Shown: in pieces, positions 44,114-53,099 of the stretch
How the letters are laid out: each line of letters starts with the position of its first letter
Position numbering within the stretch: the stretch's first letter is position 1
Source: Fundidesulfovibrio putealis DSM 16056
Lineage (GTDB): Bacteria > Desulfobacterota > Desulfovibrionia > Desulfovibrionales > Desulfovibrionaceae
Assembly: GCF_000429325.1 (NCBI RefSeq)
Contig: NZ_AUBQ01000003.1
Location: 124,001-188,000, forward strand
Direction of reading: 5' to 3'
DNA length: 64,000 nucleotides
Position numbers and translations under genes: made by a program
The notes under the pieces: generated by a model
What the model saw: the letters and a program-made list of their open reading frames with translations, nothing else
Database searches by the model: none
What the model was told of the DNA's origin: nothing

Positions 44114-45730
44114 CTAGACCTCCGCCGATTCCACCTGGATGGTGATAACCAGCAGCGTTCTTCCAGACTTCGCCGTCCTCTTTGTGGTTGGTATTCCAAG
44201 TGATGTACTTGAATCCGTGGACTGCTTCTCAAAACCGCACAGCACGAGCGTTTGCCCCATTCTCATCGCTGAACGCTGTGCGAAAGCGCGAGTCGAAGTC
44301 TGCGGCAACTGAAGTGTGATGTCCGACGTCTCGATCTCCTTCATTTCTTCGAGCGCCGAGAGATTGATGTTGTATTGGAGGATCACGCGGCGCTGATCGA
44401 GGATGTGCGGGATGACGGTCATCGCGAATCCCGTGGTCACCTCGCCGGGCGTCAACTCCGTGGTCTGCTGGTAGTTCGTGGTGGAGGTCCCGGCGCTGGC
44501 CAGGTAGGCGTGCCGCTCGATGGCCATGACCGGCACCGGCTGGTTGCTCATGACCAGGCCGCCTGCAGAAGTCACCTGAGAGGCATTTCCCCATTGGCGT
44601 AATGCCTGGAGCACTGCCGAGGACCCCTTGAGCTTGCCGGATACGATCGTGGCGGTCGCCGTGTTGAGATTGCCGACATTGGTAAGGCTTCCGGCAGCGA
44701 TCGAAAGTTCCTTGTCCTCGAAGATCCCCTGGAGGTTGAATCCAATGTCCGTATTGTCGCTGATGGACAGCGACCACACCTGCACCGTGAGCGCCACCTG
44801 ACGGCCAAGCCTGCTGTTGATGTCCTCAACGAAGGTGGCCACCCTCCTGACGGAGTCCGGAGTATCCCGAACAGTCAGAGTTCCCGCAGCCTGGTTGATG
44901 ACCACTGCGCCTTTCGGCGACAGCAGCGCCTTCACGGCCTTCTCGGTGTCACCGAAGATGTCGAAGGACAGCTTCGTTCCGGTGGACTGCGCTGTTTGCG
45001 CAGCCGTGTCCGAACTGGAAACGGCGCTGTTGACCTGCGATCCGCTGATGGTTGAGGAGCTGTTTTCTTTGGATTTGTTCGTGACCTTGTTCTCGAACGT
45101 GACCGTTCCCGGAGCGCCGAGGAGGGTGAACGTCCTGACCATCATCCGGGCGAACACGATGCTTCCGCTCTGCTTTTCAAAGTCCCAGCCGTAACCCGAT
45201 GCCACGGCCACCTGGTCCAGGAGTCCCCGCAACGGGCCGTCGTAGGATATCGACAGCTGGCGTCCGGACAGCGCATCGAGCGCGGGGGTGGTAGCTTTTC
45301 CAGTCCCCCCGGGCACGCTCAGCAAAGACTCGAGTTCCAGGTTCACACCAGGCTGGCCAGCCTGGGGAATGGCCGGGGGAGTCTGCTTTGGCGCTTGCGC
45401 CGCAGGGCTAATGGTTCCCTCCGCATCAGCGCCCACCTGCACGGGCAGTGAAACCAGCTCGCCGATGGCTGCGGTGATCTGCGACAGGGTGCCTTTCTTC
45501 TTGAGCGTCACATGCCGGTTCAGCACGGGGTCCGCATCCGTTCCTAACTCAACCGCCTTGGCCCCTATGTATGGCTCCGTGGTCACCATCACGGCCCGTG
45601 AACGGCTTTGCTCCCTGAACTTCTCCCCCTGGCGCTCTATATCCACTTCATGCTTCTGCGGTTTTGCGCAGCCGCTCATGGCCAACACCAGCAACATTAC
45701 GGCCAGCACCAGCATTTTACTTCTTGTCAC
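44114..45730 (-). CDS. pilN: Outer-membrane secretin lipoprotein PilN
   Basis: 538 residues. Lipoprotein signal (VLAVMLLVLAMSGCAKPQ). Secretin features: SISYDGPLRGLLDQVAVASGYGWDFE and the C-terminal beta core VVINQAAGTLTVRDTPDSVRRV, TTGFAMTVIPHILDQRRVILQYNINLS. Forms the outer-membrane pore of the thin pilus. Confidence 0.87.
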   Translation of the reverse strand: MTRSKMLVLAVMLLVLAMSGCAKPQKHEVDIERQGEKFREQSRSRAVMVTTEPYIGAKAVELGTDADPVLNRHVTLKKKGTLSQITAAIGELVSLPVQVGADAEGTISPAAQAPKQTPPAIPQAGQPGVNLELESLLSVPGGTGKATTPALDALSGRQLSISYDGPLRGLLDQVAVASGYGWDFEKQSGSIVFARMMVRTFTLLGAPGTVTFENKVTNKSKENSSSTISGSQVNSAVSSSDTAAQTAQSTGTKLSFDIFGDTEKAVKALLSPKGAVVINQAAGTLTVRDTPDSVRRVATFVEDINSRLGRQVALTVQVWSLSISDNTDIGFNLQGIFEDKELSIAAGSLTNVGNLNTATATIVSGKLKGSSAVLQALRQWGNASQVTSAGGLVMSNQPVPVMAIERHAYLASAGTSTTNYQQTTELTPGEVTTGFAMTVIPHILDQRRVILQYNINLSALEEMKEIETSDITLQLPQTSTRAFAQRSAMRMGQTLVLCGFEKQSTDSSTSLGIPTTKRTAKSGRTLLVITIQVESAEV

Positions 45731-45759
45731 AACTACTTCCTCCTTCTATGGCTGCTGGC

Positions 45760-47052
45760 TTAGTCTTCAGCCACTTCAACGACGTTGTTTCCCTGGTATA
45801 TGGTGACGCGCAACGCATGCCCGCCCCGCTGCAACCCCGTGAACAAATCCTTCACGGCCTCCTCGTACGACCCGCCGAAACGGGCTGGCGTCTCCAACAC
45901 GTAGTCTCGCTTCGAGCGCCAAATCAGGCGATACTTCGCCCGCACGGCCCATTCCTCCATCTGTCGCTTCACACCGCCCGGCTCTACCGCCCATTCCAAT
46001 ACTTTGGCGGAGGTCGGTTCAGCCGCCACTTCCGGCAGCACCTTTTCCACAGCGCCGGCGGAGGGCGGGGTCAGTTCTGCAAGTGCGGCCTGGACAGCAG
46101 GGGGCGTCCCCGCCGAATTCCCGGCCGGAACCGTGGCTTTCGCGGGAGCAGGGGCAGAGGCTGGCGCGCCAGGCTTGCCCTCGGGCGCTGAAACCTGGAC
46201 CGGAGCAGGGGAAGGCGCGGTTGCTGGCTGAGAGGATGCGAGGGGCTTGGCGGGACGATCAGCAGTCCTGGCCACAGGCTGTGCAACAGCCTCTGCCTTG
46301 GCCACAGCGGCAGGAGCGCCGGCGGCAGGCTCACGCAAATACACAAGCCTTCCGACCTCCAAAACGCTCTCCGGGGCCACGGAGTTCCAGCGGCAGAAGT
46401 CCGCCACCTGGATGCGATTACGCTTGGCGATCCGCGCCGCCGTGGCCTTGCTCCGGACCGGTGTCGCATCGCCTCGCGCCGCTTCAAGGGCGGCCCGACC
46501 CCCAGAGACGGGCATCATTCTTTCGGGATGGGGCTGGGGCGGAGTAGAGGAAGCAACCGGAGTCGTGGCCGGGCGATCCTCAACGGCCTGCTCTTGCGGC
46601 AAGTCCTTTGACTCCACGGGAGAGGCCGGGTTTCCGGCCTGGAGAGGCGTGGCCACGCCCACGACCCGGACGGTCCCGAAGCTGTTGCCATCGGCTGTGC
46701 GCACCCGCAGGTAGCACGTCGGCGGCGTTTGCCCTTGGAACATGTCCAGGGTGTAGCCGATGGCAATGCCGTTGCCGTCGGAAGAGACCGAGAAGCCTTT
46801 CTCGCGCAAGGCCGCCTCCAGCGCGTTGCCGAAGGGCGTCTTCACCTTCGCCAGGCTCACGGAGGTCGATCCAGGCGGATACTGTTCGGCCAGGTTGTCG
46901 GCGGCAGCTTTCGCCAAAGGACCGGCATCGCCGGGATACGTGTCCGTCACGCCGTCATATGCCGGCATTCCGCCGATCTCGGCACGGCGGCCCTGCATGG
47001 CGCATCCGGACAGACACAACACCAGAAGCAGTAAGTATTTTGCCATCTTCAC
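45760..47052 (-). CDS. Fusion lipoprotein: TrbH-like, LysM-like and TcpQ/PilL domains
   Basis: 430 residues. Lipobox YLLLLVLCLSGCAMQ. Residues 40-115 resemble TrbH of IncP plasmids (ADNLAEQYPPGSTSVSLAKV, FGNALEAALREKGFSV, YTLDMFQG). Residues about 200-235 look like LysM (ATAARIAKRNRIQVADFCRW, VLEVGRLVYL). After a Pro/Ala linker the last 80 residues are a TcpQ domain as in PilL (MEEWAVRAKYRLIWRSKRDY, GGHALRVTIYQGNNVVEV). It lies exactly where trbH and pilL would meet. The fused form could tie the mating channel to the pilus. Confidence 0.75.
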   Translation of the reverse strand: MKMAKYLLLLVLCLSGCAMQGRRAEIGGMPAYDGVTDTYPGDAGPLAKAAADNLAEQYPPGSTSVSLAKVKTPFGNALEAALREKGFSVSSDGNGIAIGYTLDMFQGQTPPTCYLRVRTADGNSFGTVRVVGVATPLQAGNPASPVESKDLPQEQAVEDRPATTPVASSTPPQPHPERMMPVSGGRAALEAARGDATPVRSKATAARIAKRNRIQVADFCRWNSVAPESVLEVGRLVYLREPAAGAPAAVAKAEAVAQPVARTADRPAKPLASSQPATAPSPAPVQVSAPEGKPGAPASAPAPAKATVPAGNSAGTPPAVQAALAELTPPSAGAVEKVLPEVAAEPTSAKVLEWAVEPGGVKRQMEEWAVRAKYRLIWRSKRDYVLETPARFGGSYEEAVKDLFTGLQRGGHALRVTIYQGNNVVEVAED

Positions 47053-47055
47053 GCC

Positions 47056-47976
47056 TCACTTCTTCCGGATGGTCACGCGCTGCTGTTTGCTGCCAACTCC
47101 AGAGATGAGGAACGTCTCCGGGAAAATTCCGTCCACGATCATCGACAGGTTCTTCATGCGATAGTTCACCATTTGGTCCTGCCCGCCCGAACGGGAGAAC
47201 AGGACCGGCGCGTCGCCGGTCTGAACAGCCGCCGGAAGTTTGATGAACGTCTGACGCCCATCGTCGAAGACCTGGACGGGCTTCCAAGGAGCATCGCCCT
47301 TGACCTCGTAGCTGAAGTTCAACTGGCTCAAGTCCTTCGGCTCGCCTGCCGCCTCGGCCGTCTTCCACTGCTTTTCCTTGGCCTCCTTGTCCTGCTTCTC
47401 CCGGTATTTGGCGGCTCCTTCATCAGGGTATAAAAAGCCTACGCGCGGCGTATGACCGTTTTTTTGGCTCACAAGCTGCAAGTAGTAAGAGCGTCGATCC
47501 GTAGTAATGAGAGCTGTCGTGGATAACCCCGCATCCACGGGCTTGATCACGATGTGCGCGGCAGGCCCCGATTTGGCCACCTCGCACATCCAACGGGCCG
47601 AATCACCGACAAGCACTTCATTGACCGCCTCGCCAGGCTGCAATTCCACAACGCAGAGCTGGTTCGGCGCACCCACCACGACAGGAACGGATGCCCCGAA
47701 GGTGAACAGTACTTTTCCGCCTGCCTGGACTGGCGGGACGCCGGCACTCTCCCATTCCCGGGCCAGCTTCACCGCCTGCTGCTCACGCGGGCTCAATTTG
47801 ACGTCCGGGCTCATGTAGTCGCCAGGGGTCAAGGGCTTGATGGGCAATTTCAGGTCCATCGTCTGGCCGTCGCCTTGCCCTCCCTTGCCCCGGCCGGGCG
47901 CGTCCGCCCCGAACACCGGCTGCACCCACAACCAGGTCAGGATCATCAACAAGATCGCCTTACGTCTTCTCATCAC
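47056..47976 (-). CDS. trbG: TrbG/VirB9-family protein
   Basis: 306 residues with a signal peptide (AILLMILTWLWVQPVFG). TrbG pattern: VLFTFGASVPVVVGAPNQLCVVELQPGEAV, HIVIKPVDAGLSTTALITTDRRSYYLQLVS and a C-terminal beta domain (NYRMKNLSMIVDGIFPETFLIS). Outer part of the mating channel core. Overlaps its neighbours. Confidence 0.88.
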   Translation of the reverse strand: MMRRRKAILLMILTWLWVQPVFGADAPGRGKGGQGDGQTMDLKLPIKPLTPGDYMSPDVKLSPREQQAVKLAREWESAGVPPVQAGGKVLFTFGASVPVVVGAPNQLCVVELQPGEAVNEVLVGDSARWMCEVAKSGPAAHIVIKPVDAGLSTTALITTDRRSYYLQLVSQKNGHTPRVGFLYPDEGAAKYREKQDKEAKEKQWKTAEAAGEPKDLSQLNFSYEVKGDAPWKPVQVFDDGRQTFIKLPAAVQTGDAPVLFSRSGGQDQMVNYRMKNLSMIVDGIFPETFLISGVGSKQQRVTIRKK

Positions 47977-48179
47977 TCCGCCTTCCTTTCGGGTTCAGTT
48001 ACCGCCAGACTCGGGGCGTACCAGACGCCCGCCGCGCGTTTCCCGCCTTGGTCGATTTCGGCCGCCGCCACGAAGGCCGCCAGGATCATCCCGACCAACA
48101 CCGGGCAATACATCACGGCCAGACACCACCAACTCAGGCCCGGCGTTTGCCGGACCATGGACCCTGCTTGCGGGCTCAT
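47973..48179 (-). CDS. Small membrane protein of the transfer operon
   Basis: 68 residues with one hydrophobic stretch (LAVMYCPVLVGMILAAFVAAA). ATGA overlaps with trbG and with the peptidase gene show it is translated within the operon. No family recognised. Confidence 0.6.
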   Translation of the reverse strand: MSPQAGSMVRQTPGLSWWCLAVMYCPVLVGMILAAFVAAAEIDQGGKRAAGVWYAPSLAVTEPERKAE

Positions 48180-48832
48180 AAATCCCCCTTCTCTCCGAAC
48201 GTCCAAACCGGCTGCACCTTTTCCAACCCCGCCAAGGACACCAGTCCGAAGTACCGGCTGTCGAATCCCTGCGGGTTCGCATCCGACATCACCAGGGCCA
48301 TGCCCTGGGCGATTGGCCCAGGCCGCAGCAGGCTTTCCGGCATCGGCCGAAAACGGCTATCCGTGTCACGGGTGCGGCTCTCCTGGAGCAAGATCCCGTT
48401 CACCCGGATGCCGTCCGGGCCGATCTCAAGCACGTCGCCGGGCACACCGGCCACGGCCTTCAGCAGCGGCGCTGGGCAGTGCTCAGCGAGTATTGTCTTG
48501 ACGCCTGGACATGGCACGGCCTCCAGGTAGCCGCGCTCCATGGCCAAGGCCGCAAGCGGCCCCGTAAGCCGAAAGGTCGCGTAATCCCCACGAACGACAG
48601 GAGAACCAGCAGGAGCAACGCGGTAGATGCCTAGCGGCATTGACGACGTGAAGTTGAACCGCAAATGGAGATGAACAACGCCAAAGTACAGGACGAACAG
48701 GAATGCGAGGACGATGGTGGATAATCGCAACGTCCACTTCCAAAAACACTTCAGTACCTCGGCAATGAACTCACCTACGCCAGCAACAGCATCCCGGCCC
48801 CATGACCGGCCACCATCATTTTCAATTTGCAT
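48176..48832 (-). CDS. traF: TraF-type peptidase (signal peptidase S26 family) for pilin processing
   Basis: 218 residues. One membrane segment (STIVLAFLFVLYFGVVHLHLR), catalytic Ser in SSMPLGIYRVAP and Lys in LLKAVAGVPGDVLEI, the S26 pair. In RP4 TraF cleaves and cyclises TrbC; both genes are present here. Overlaps trbI by 11 bases. Confidence 0.88.
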   Translation of the reverse strand: MQIENDGGRSWGRDAVAGVGEFIAEVLKCFWKWTLRLSTIVLAFLFVLYFGVVHLHLRFNFTSSMPLGIYRVAPAGSPVVRGDYATFRLTGPLAALAMERGYLEAVPCPGVKTILAEHCPAPLLKAVAGVPGDVLEIGPDGIRVNGILLQESRTRDTDSRFRPMPESLLRPGPIAQGMALVMSDANPQGFDSRYFGLVSLAGLEKVQPVWTFGEKGDL

Positions 48833-50057
48833 ACGGCCCCCTGAACACCAAATCCTTGGTAACGGTCACGTTGAAACGGTATCCGGGCCGTATTTCCAAG
48901 GTCGGCTTGATGTTCATGTTTTTGGAAAGCATCTGTGACGTGGTCTGGCCGAGCTGCGTCGCAAGCGACGAGGCCATCTGCTGCTGGAGGGAAGGCGAGT
49001 TGTTGGAGCCGAGGGAGGCGGTGCTCGCTGGGGTCACGGTATCCACTGCCCAGGAGGTGCCGCCAGCTATCAGCGACATCAGGATGGCGGAGCCGAACAA
49101 CCGGAAATAATGGTTGTCCACATCGTCGCTGAACCCGGCGTAACCGGCGCTGTCGGTCCCCGGCATCGTCTCCAGGGTGACGGACGAGCCGTCTGGGAAC
49201 ACGATCCGGTTCCACGCGACAAGCAGGCGCGATTGGCCGTAGACGATGCGTGAATCGTACGATCCATGGAGCTTCGATCCCTGCGGGATCAGAAGGTTCT
49301 CACCCGTGGCCGTATCGAAGACGTTCTGGCTCACCTGGGCTGTGATGCGCCCGGGCAGGTCCGAGTTGATTCCCCCGACCATCACCGCAGGGATGACCCA
49401 GCCGGTTTTCACCTCGTACTTGTACCCGGGAACACGGGTTTCCTGTGAAACCCACCGGCCGTCCGTCTTCGCCCGGTTGAAGAATCCCTCTTTGTCCTTG
49501 TCCGCCGCCGGGTCGTATGCCCCCTCCCGGGTCGGCATCATACTCTCCAGGTTCAGTTCGCGCGGGGCCTGGGGCTGCCCCACCTCCCTGGCCAGGATCG
49601 GCGTGCTCGCAACCTGTGCCGCATCCTTTTCCCCGGATTTCTCGGGCTTCTCGTTGCCCCGCTTCAACAGAAGCGGGGACGACAAGGCATTCATGGCCTG
49701 CTGGTGCTTGCGCTTCTGCAATTCGTCCAGCTCACGCTTGTTGTCGAGAGGTGTCGGATTCGTGACCACCGTCACCAGCTTCGGTTCTTCTTTCTTCGCT
49801 GCCGCAGAAGGCTGCGGCGGAGGCTGCATGAGGCTTCCTTGCGGAGCCTGCAACAAGGGAGCCTTTGTCTCCGTCGTGTTCACCGTCTGACGCGGTGCTT
49901 GCTCCTTCTTTTTCTTCGAGTCCGCCGAGTCCATCATGAACAGCATGAAGACGGCCACTGCCAGCCCCACGGCCAGCAACGCATACAGGGGCCATTTGGC
50001 CATGCGTTCGACCTGAAGAACGTCCTCGGGCTTCTCTTTTTCAGGCGCTTTGACCAT
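48822..50057 (-). CDS. trbI: TrbI/VirB10-family protein
   Basis: 411 residues. One N-terminal helix (LYALLAVGLAVAVFMLFMMD), a Pro/Lys-rich periplasmic linker and the VirB10 core (VKTGWVIPAVMVGGINSDLPGRITAQVSQNVFD, LLIPQGSKLHGSYDSRIVYGQ, LFGSAILMSLIAGGTSWAVD). Spans both membranes in the channel. Confidence 0.92.
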   Translation of the reverse strand: MVKAPEKEKPEDVLQVERMAKWPLYALLAVGLAVAVFMLFMMDSADSKKKKEQAPRQTVNTTETKAPLLQAPQGSLMQPPPQPSAAAKKEEPKLVTVVTNPTPLDNKRELDELQKRKHQQAMNALSSPLLLKRGNEKPEKSGEKDAAQVASTPILAREVGQPQAPRELNLESMMPTREGAYDPAADKDKEGFFNRAKTDGRWVSQETRVPGYKYEVKTGWVIPAVMVGGINSDLPGRITAQVSQNVFDTATGENLLIPQGSKLHGSYDSRIVYGQSRLLVAWNRIVFPDGSSVTLETMPGTDSAGYAGFSDDVDNHYFRLFGSAILMSLIAGGTSWAVDTVTPASTASLGSNNSPSLQQQMASSLATQLGQTTSQMLSKNMNIKPTLEIRPGYRFNVTVTKDLVFRGPYAN

Positions 50058-50066
50058 CTGGCGCTC

Positions 50067-50780
50067 CTATTTCCGGCCCTGTGCGCCAGAGTCCATGACC
50101 GTGGAAACCGACATGGCCACCACGTAGATGCCGTTCGGATTCTTCAGCACCTGCGCATCGGTGGCCGGAGGTTGCATCTGGATCGTCAACGTGGCCTGGT
50201 AATTCTCGCTGCTCATCTGGATGCCCGCATAACTGCGGGTCACTTCCGTCCATTCGACACGCCAGGATTCCGCGCTCACCTTGGAGGGGAGTGTCTTCAC
50301 GATGACCTGGACCATGCGGTCCTTGCCTCGCTCAAAGGGATTGTACGTCTTGAGCCATTCCTTGACCTGGCCCCTGGCCGCCCCCTCCAAGAATGCATCG
50401 AGCTGGTCCACATACCGTTTCTGAATCTCCAGGTCCGGGCTCACCGTGCGCCAGCGGATAACGAAGTTGGCCAGCTCCGCCTGGATCACCTTCGTCGAAG
50501 GCCCGGTGGACTCGTCCGCCCTGCCCACGGCCATGGTTTGCCCCAGCTGGTCCACCTCGACCACGTAGGGTACGATCTTGCTCTTTGTGGCCTGCATCAC
50601 GTTCCCGGCCACGGAGATGAAGCAGATTCCCAGCGTCACGATCGCCGTCGTGCGCCAAAACGCTTCCCTCTTGATGTAGCTGCCGTAACGCTCAAGCCAT
50701 TCTTCGCGTCCGCTCACGTATGACGACTTCTCTTTGGGCGGTTGCGCCGCAGGACTCTCTTTCTTACGGAAAAACATCAC
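50067..50780 (-). CDS. trbF: TrbF (VirB8-like) protein
   Basis: 237 residues. Cytoplasmic tail, one membrane helix (TTAIVTLGICFISVAGNVMQA) and the NTF2-like periplasmic domain (ANFVIRWRTVSPDLEIQKRYVDQL, SWRVEWTEVTRS). Inner-membrane nucleator of the channel. Confidence 0.9.
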   Translation of the reverse strand: MMFFRKKESPAAQPPKEKSSYVSGREEWLERYGSYIKREAFWRTTAIVTLGICFISVAGNVMQATKSKIVPYVVEVDQLGQTMAVGRADESTGPSTKVIQAELANFVIRWRTVSPDLEIQKRYVDQLDAFLEGAARGQVKEWLKTYNPFERGKDRMVQVIVKTLPSKVSAESWRVEWTEVTRSYAGIQMSSENYQATLTIQMQPPATDAQVLKNPNGIYVVAMSVSTVMDSGAQGRK

Positions 50781-50807
50781 GTGATCCCCCAGTGTTCTTT
50801 ATGGACT

Positions 50808-52040
50808 TCAAGACTTCTTCTTCATGTTGTCATGCATCCGGCGTAAGTTCTGCATAGCTCGACCGGTATGGGTTCGTTTGTCGCCTTGCATGAACGCATC
50901 CTTATGGGCCTTGAACATGGACCCGGCCATGTGCCCCATTGCGCCAAAGCCGGTCTTCCCGGCTGCGCTGGCCATGCTCGCCGCCTGGGCCGTGGCCGAT
51001 GCCCCACGCACTCCGGTCGCCGCCGCACCAATGGCCATTCCCGCAGCAGCGCCCGCGATCCCGGCCACCGCGCTCCCCAGCGCATGACCACTGCTCACGT
51101 GCGATCCAGAAACGATCCCGGCGCAAACCTCCGGAATGCTTTTGGAAAGTGCCAACAGCACAATTGATGCGCCGAGTACGACGAATATGCTTTCAAAAGT
51201 TGCTGGGGCACCCTTCAGCTCTTCCGCGAACTGCATTGCGATGGTTATGATGACTTCCAGCACGAAGAGCTTGATTCCGACCGCGAGTGCATAGCGCATG
51301 GCGTTAAACGCATATTCCTTGGTGTACGTCAGGCCGCCGAACCCTAGTAGTAACGTCGCCGCATTCAGGGCGATCATGGCCTCACACTTCACGAAGACAA
51401 TTTGTGCTGTTATGAGCGCGAATACGATTAGCAACAGTGCCGCGCACAACACCATTCCAAACGCATTCATAGGTTCCCACTTTGTTATTCCATTTAATAT
51501 ATTTTTGACTATCGCAAGGCCCACATCAATCGGACCTGACTCGACCATGCTTGCGCCACCGAGCTGTCCGGAAATCTTTTTCAGCCCGTTGATGATATTC
51601 CACGACCATTCATGATAATTGGCGATGACCGCCCACATGAACATTGTAAACAGAATTACGAGCGCAAACTCCTTCAGAATGTTGTCTAGAGCTGATCTGT
51701 TGAGAGCTGCACGCACGCCAAAGACGAGGATGTTGAGGATCACGCACGTCCGAAACAGACTCATGGCGACGCCTGTCAGAACACTAGACCAAGCGTCGGT
51801 CTTTTCCTTGAATTTGGAAACGATTTGCACTATTATATCAGTGCTTGGTCCGCCGCTTCCGCCAGTTGGCGCTGGTGTCGCATCTCCCGAGGGAGGATAC
51901 CCGTCGGCCTCAGGTGTCCACTGGTCATCGTACGGATTGAGAGGAGACGGTGGTGCTTCCACCGCATAGACCGCCACGGCAATTCCGAAAAACAGGAGTA
52001 CTGTTGTTATGACGACGAACTTCAAATTATGCATTAGCAT
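50808..52040 (-). CDS. trbL: TrbL (VirB6-like) polytopic membrane protein
   Basis: 410 residues from ATG 52040 after GAGGGTA (52034 is an alternative). Six or so membrane segments (for example VILNILVFGVRAALN, ALVILFTMFMWAVIANY, FVVLGASIVLLALSKSIPEV) and an Ala/Gly-rich C-terminal tail. The 5' end overlaps the divergent TrbK-like gene. Confidence 0.88.
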   Translation of the reverse strand: MLMHNLKFVVITTVLLFFGIAVAVYAVEAPPSPLNPYDDQWTPEADGYPPSGDATPAPTGGSGGPSTDIIVQIVSKFKEKTDAWSSVLTGVAMSLFRTCVILNILVFGVRAALNRSALDNILKEFALVILFTMFMWAVIANYHEWSWNIINGLKKISGQLGGASMVESGPIDVGLAIVKNILNGITKWEPMNAFGMVLCAALLLIVFALITAQIVFVKCEAMIALNAATLLLGFGGLTYTKEYAFNAMRYALAVGIKLFVLEVIITIAMQFAEELKGAPATFESIFVVLGASIVLLALSKSIPEVCAGIVSGSHVSSGHALGSAVAGIAGAAAGMAIGAAATGVRGASATAQAASMASAAGKTGFGAMGHMAGSMFKAHKDAFMQGDKRTHTGRAMQNLRRMHDNMKKKS

Positions 52041-52275
52041 TACCCTCGTCATCCTTTGCGTTGGTGGATGCAACCAGAGCAGCAAGTGCAAAGACACTTC
52101 CAGCTTGAAAGGTGATGAGTTTGTGAAGGCTGTTGAACACAACATCGCCAATGGCTGCCCTGTCAGCGAGAAAGACAAGAAGGATGTCTATTCCATTCAA
52201 CACATGTATGACACAGACAAACTTAAAAAACATTTGGACAAGCCTGCTTCAAAAGGTCCCGCTGCTGGATTTTAA
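52009..52275 (+). CDS. TrbK-like entry-exclusion lipoprotein, on the opposite strand
   Basis: 88 residues: signal peptide with lipobox (CISITLVILCVGGCNQSS), then a small charged domain (DTSSLKGDEFVKAVEHNIAN) ending PASKGPAAGF. GGAG lies 10 bases before the ATG. IncP trbK, which blocks mating into cells already carrying the plasmid, sits between trbJ and trbL; this gene has that position and type but the opposite orientation. Sequence identity to TrbK could not be checked. Confidence 0.6.
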   Translation: MTTNFKLCISITLVILCVGGCNQSSKCKDTSSLKGDEFVKAVEHNIANGCPVSEKDKKDVYSIQHMYDTDKLKKHLDKPASKGPAAGF

Positions 52276-53099
52276 AATCCGGCGGCAGGTGTAGTTGAAG
52301 TCGGAGCGTTCAGCTTGTCAGTCTTCGTGGCCTGCCCCCACGCTTCCTGGTCGAGCACCTTTTTGCGCTCGTTCATGGCCTGCTGGGCCTGGGCCTGGGT
52401 GGAGACCGCAAAGAGCTGCCTCAGCTTCTGGCTCTCCTGAAGCAGTCGGCCCAGGAGCTGGTTCCCCGCCATGACGGCCTTCACCTGGCCGTCAGGGGTC
52501 TGCATGAGTTGCTGCACGTCCGTGTCGAGCTGGTCTGCGTTCTGCTCGATGTCTTCGATCTGCTGCCCAGACACCTCGAAAGCCGCCTGCTGCGCATCCA
52601 TGGCAGCCTGGTCAATGGCGTCCTTCTCCTCGCCGACCTCGTTGGGGTTTTTCCACGGCTTCGCGCTGCCGCCATCGGCGGAAGGCAGAGTCAACCCCTT
52701 CTTGGGCGGATAAATCTTGTTGAATATCTGGCTCAACGCCGAGGCATCGCCTCGGTTGAGCTTCAACTGTTTCGACAGCTGTGAAACCTGGCTAAACTGT
52801 CCTTGCAACTGCCCAAGTATGCTTGAGGGCAGGGAAGCCGTATTTTTCAGCATGTTCTGGTACTGATCAAAACCCGTCTGGACCATCTGTATCTGTTTCT
52901 GCGTCTGCTGCATGGCCTCGCTGACCTGCTTGTATGCCTCTTGCAGCTTTTCAACGTTCGTTATCCTGTCTATCATTTGCGTAAACTTATCACTGCAATT
53001 CGTGCAGAACACGACAGGAGATGCCTGCGAAAATGAACATGTTGAGAACAGAAGCAGCCACACCAACGGGAAAAATGATCTCACCATCACCTTTTTCAT
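52272..53099 (-). CDS. trbJ: TrbJ (VirB5-like) secreted transfer protein
   Basis: 275 residues. Signal peptide (SFFPLVWLLLFSTCSFSQA), a CTNC pair just after it, and long helical segments (QEAYKQVSEAMQQTQKQIQM, QQIEDIEQNADQLDTDVQQLM) as in TrbJ. Ends TPAAGF, overlapping the stop of the plus-strand lipoprotein. Start chosen at ATG 53099, overlapping the trbE stop. Confidence 0.87.
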   Translation of the reverse strand: MKKVMVRSFFPLVWLLLFSTCSFSQASPVVFCTNCSDKFTQMIDRITNVEKLQEAYKQVSEAMQQTQKQIQMVQTGFDQYQNMLKNTASLPSSILGQLQGQFSQVSQLSKQLKLNRGDASALSQIFNKIYPPKKGLTLPSADGGSAKPWKNPNEVGEEKDAIDQAAMDAQQAAFEVSGQQIEDIEQNADQLDTDVQQLMQTPDGQVKAVMAGNQLLGRLLQESQKLRQLFAVSTQAQAQQAMNERKKVLDQEAWGQATKTDKLNAPTSTTPAAGF

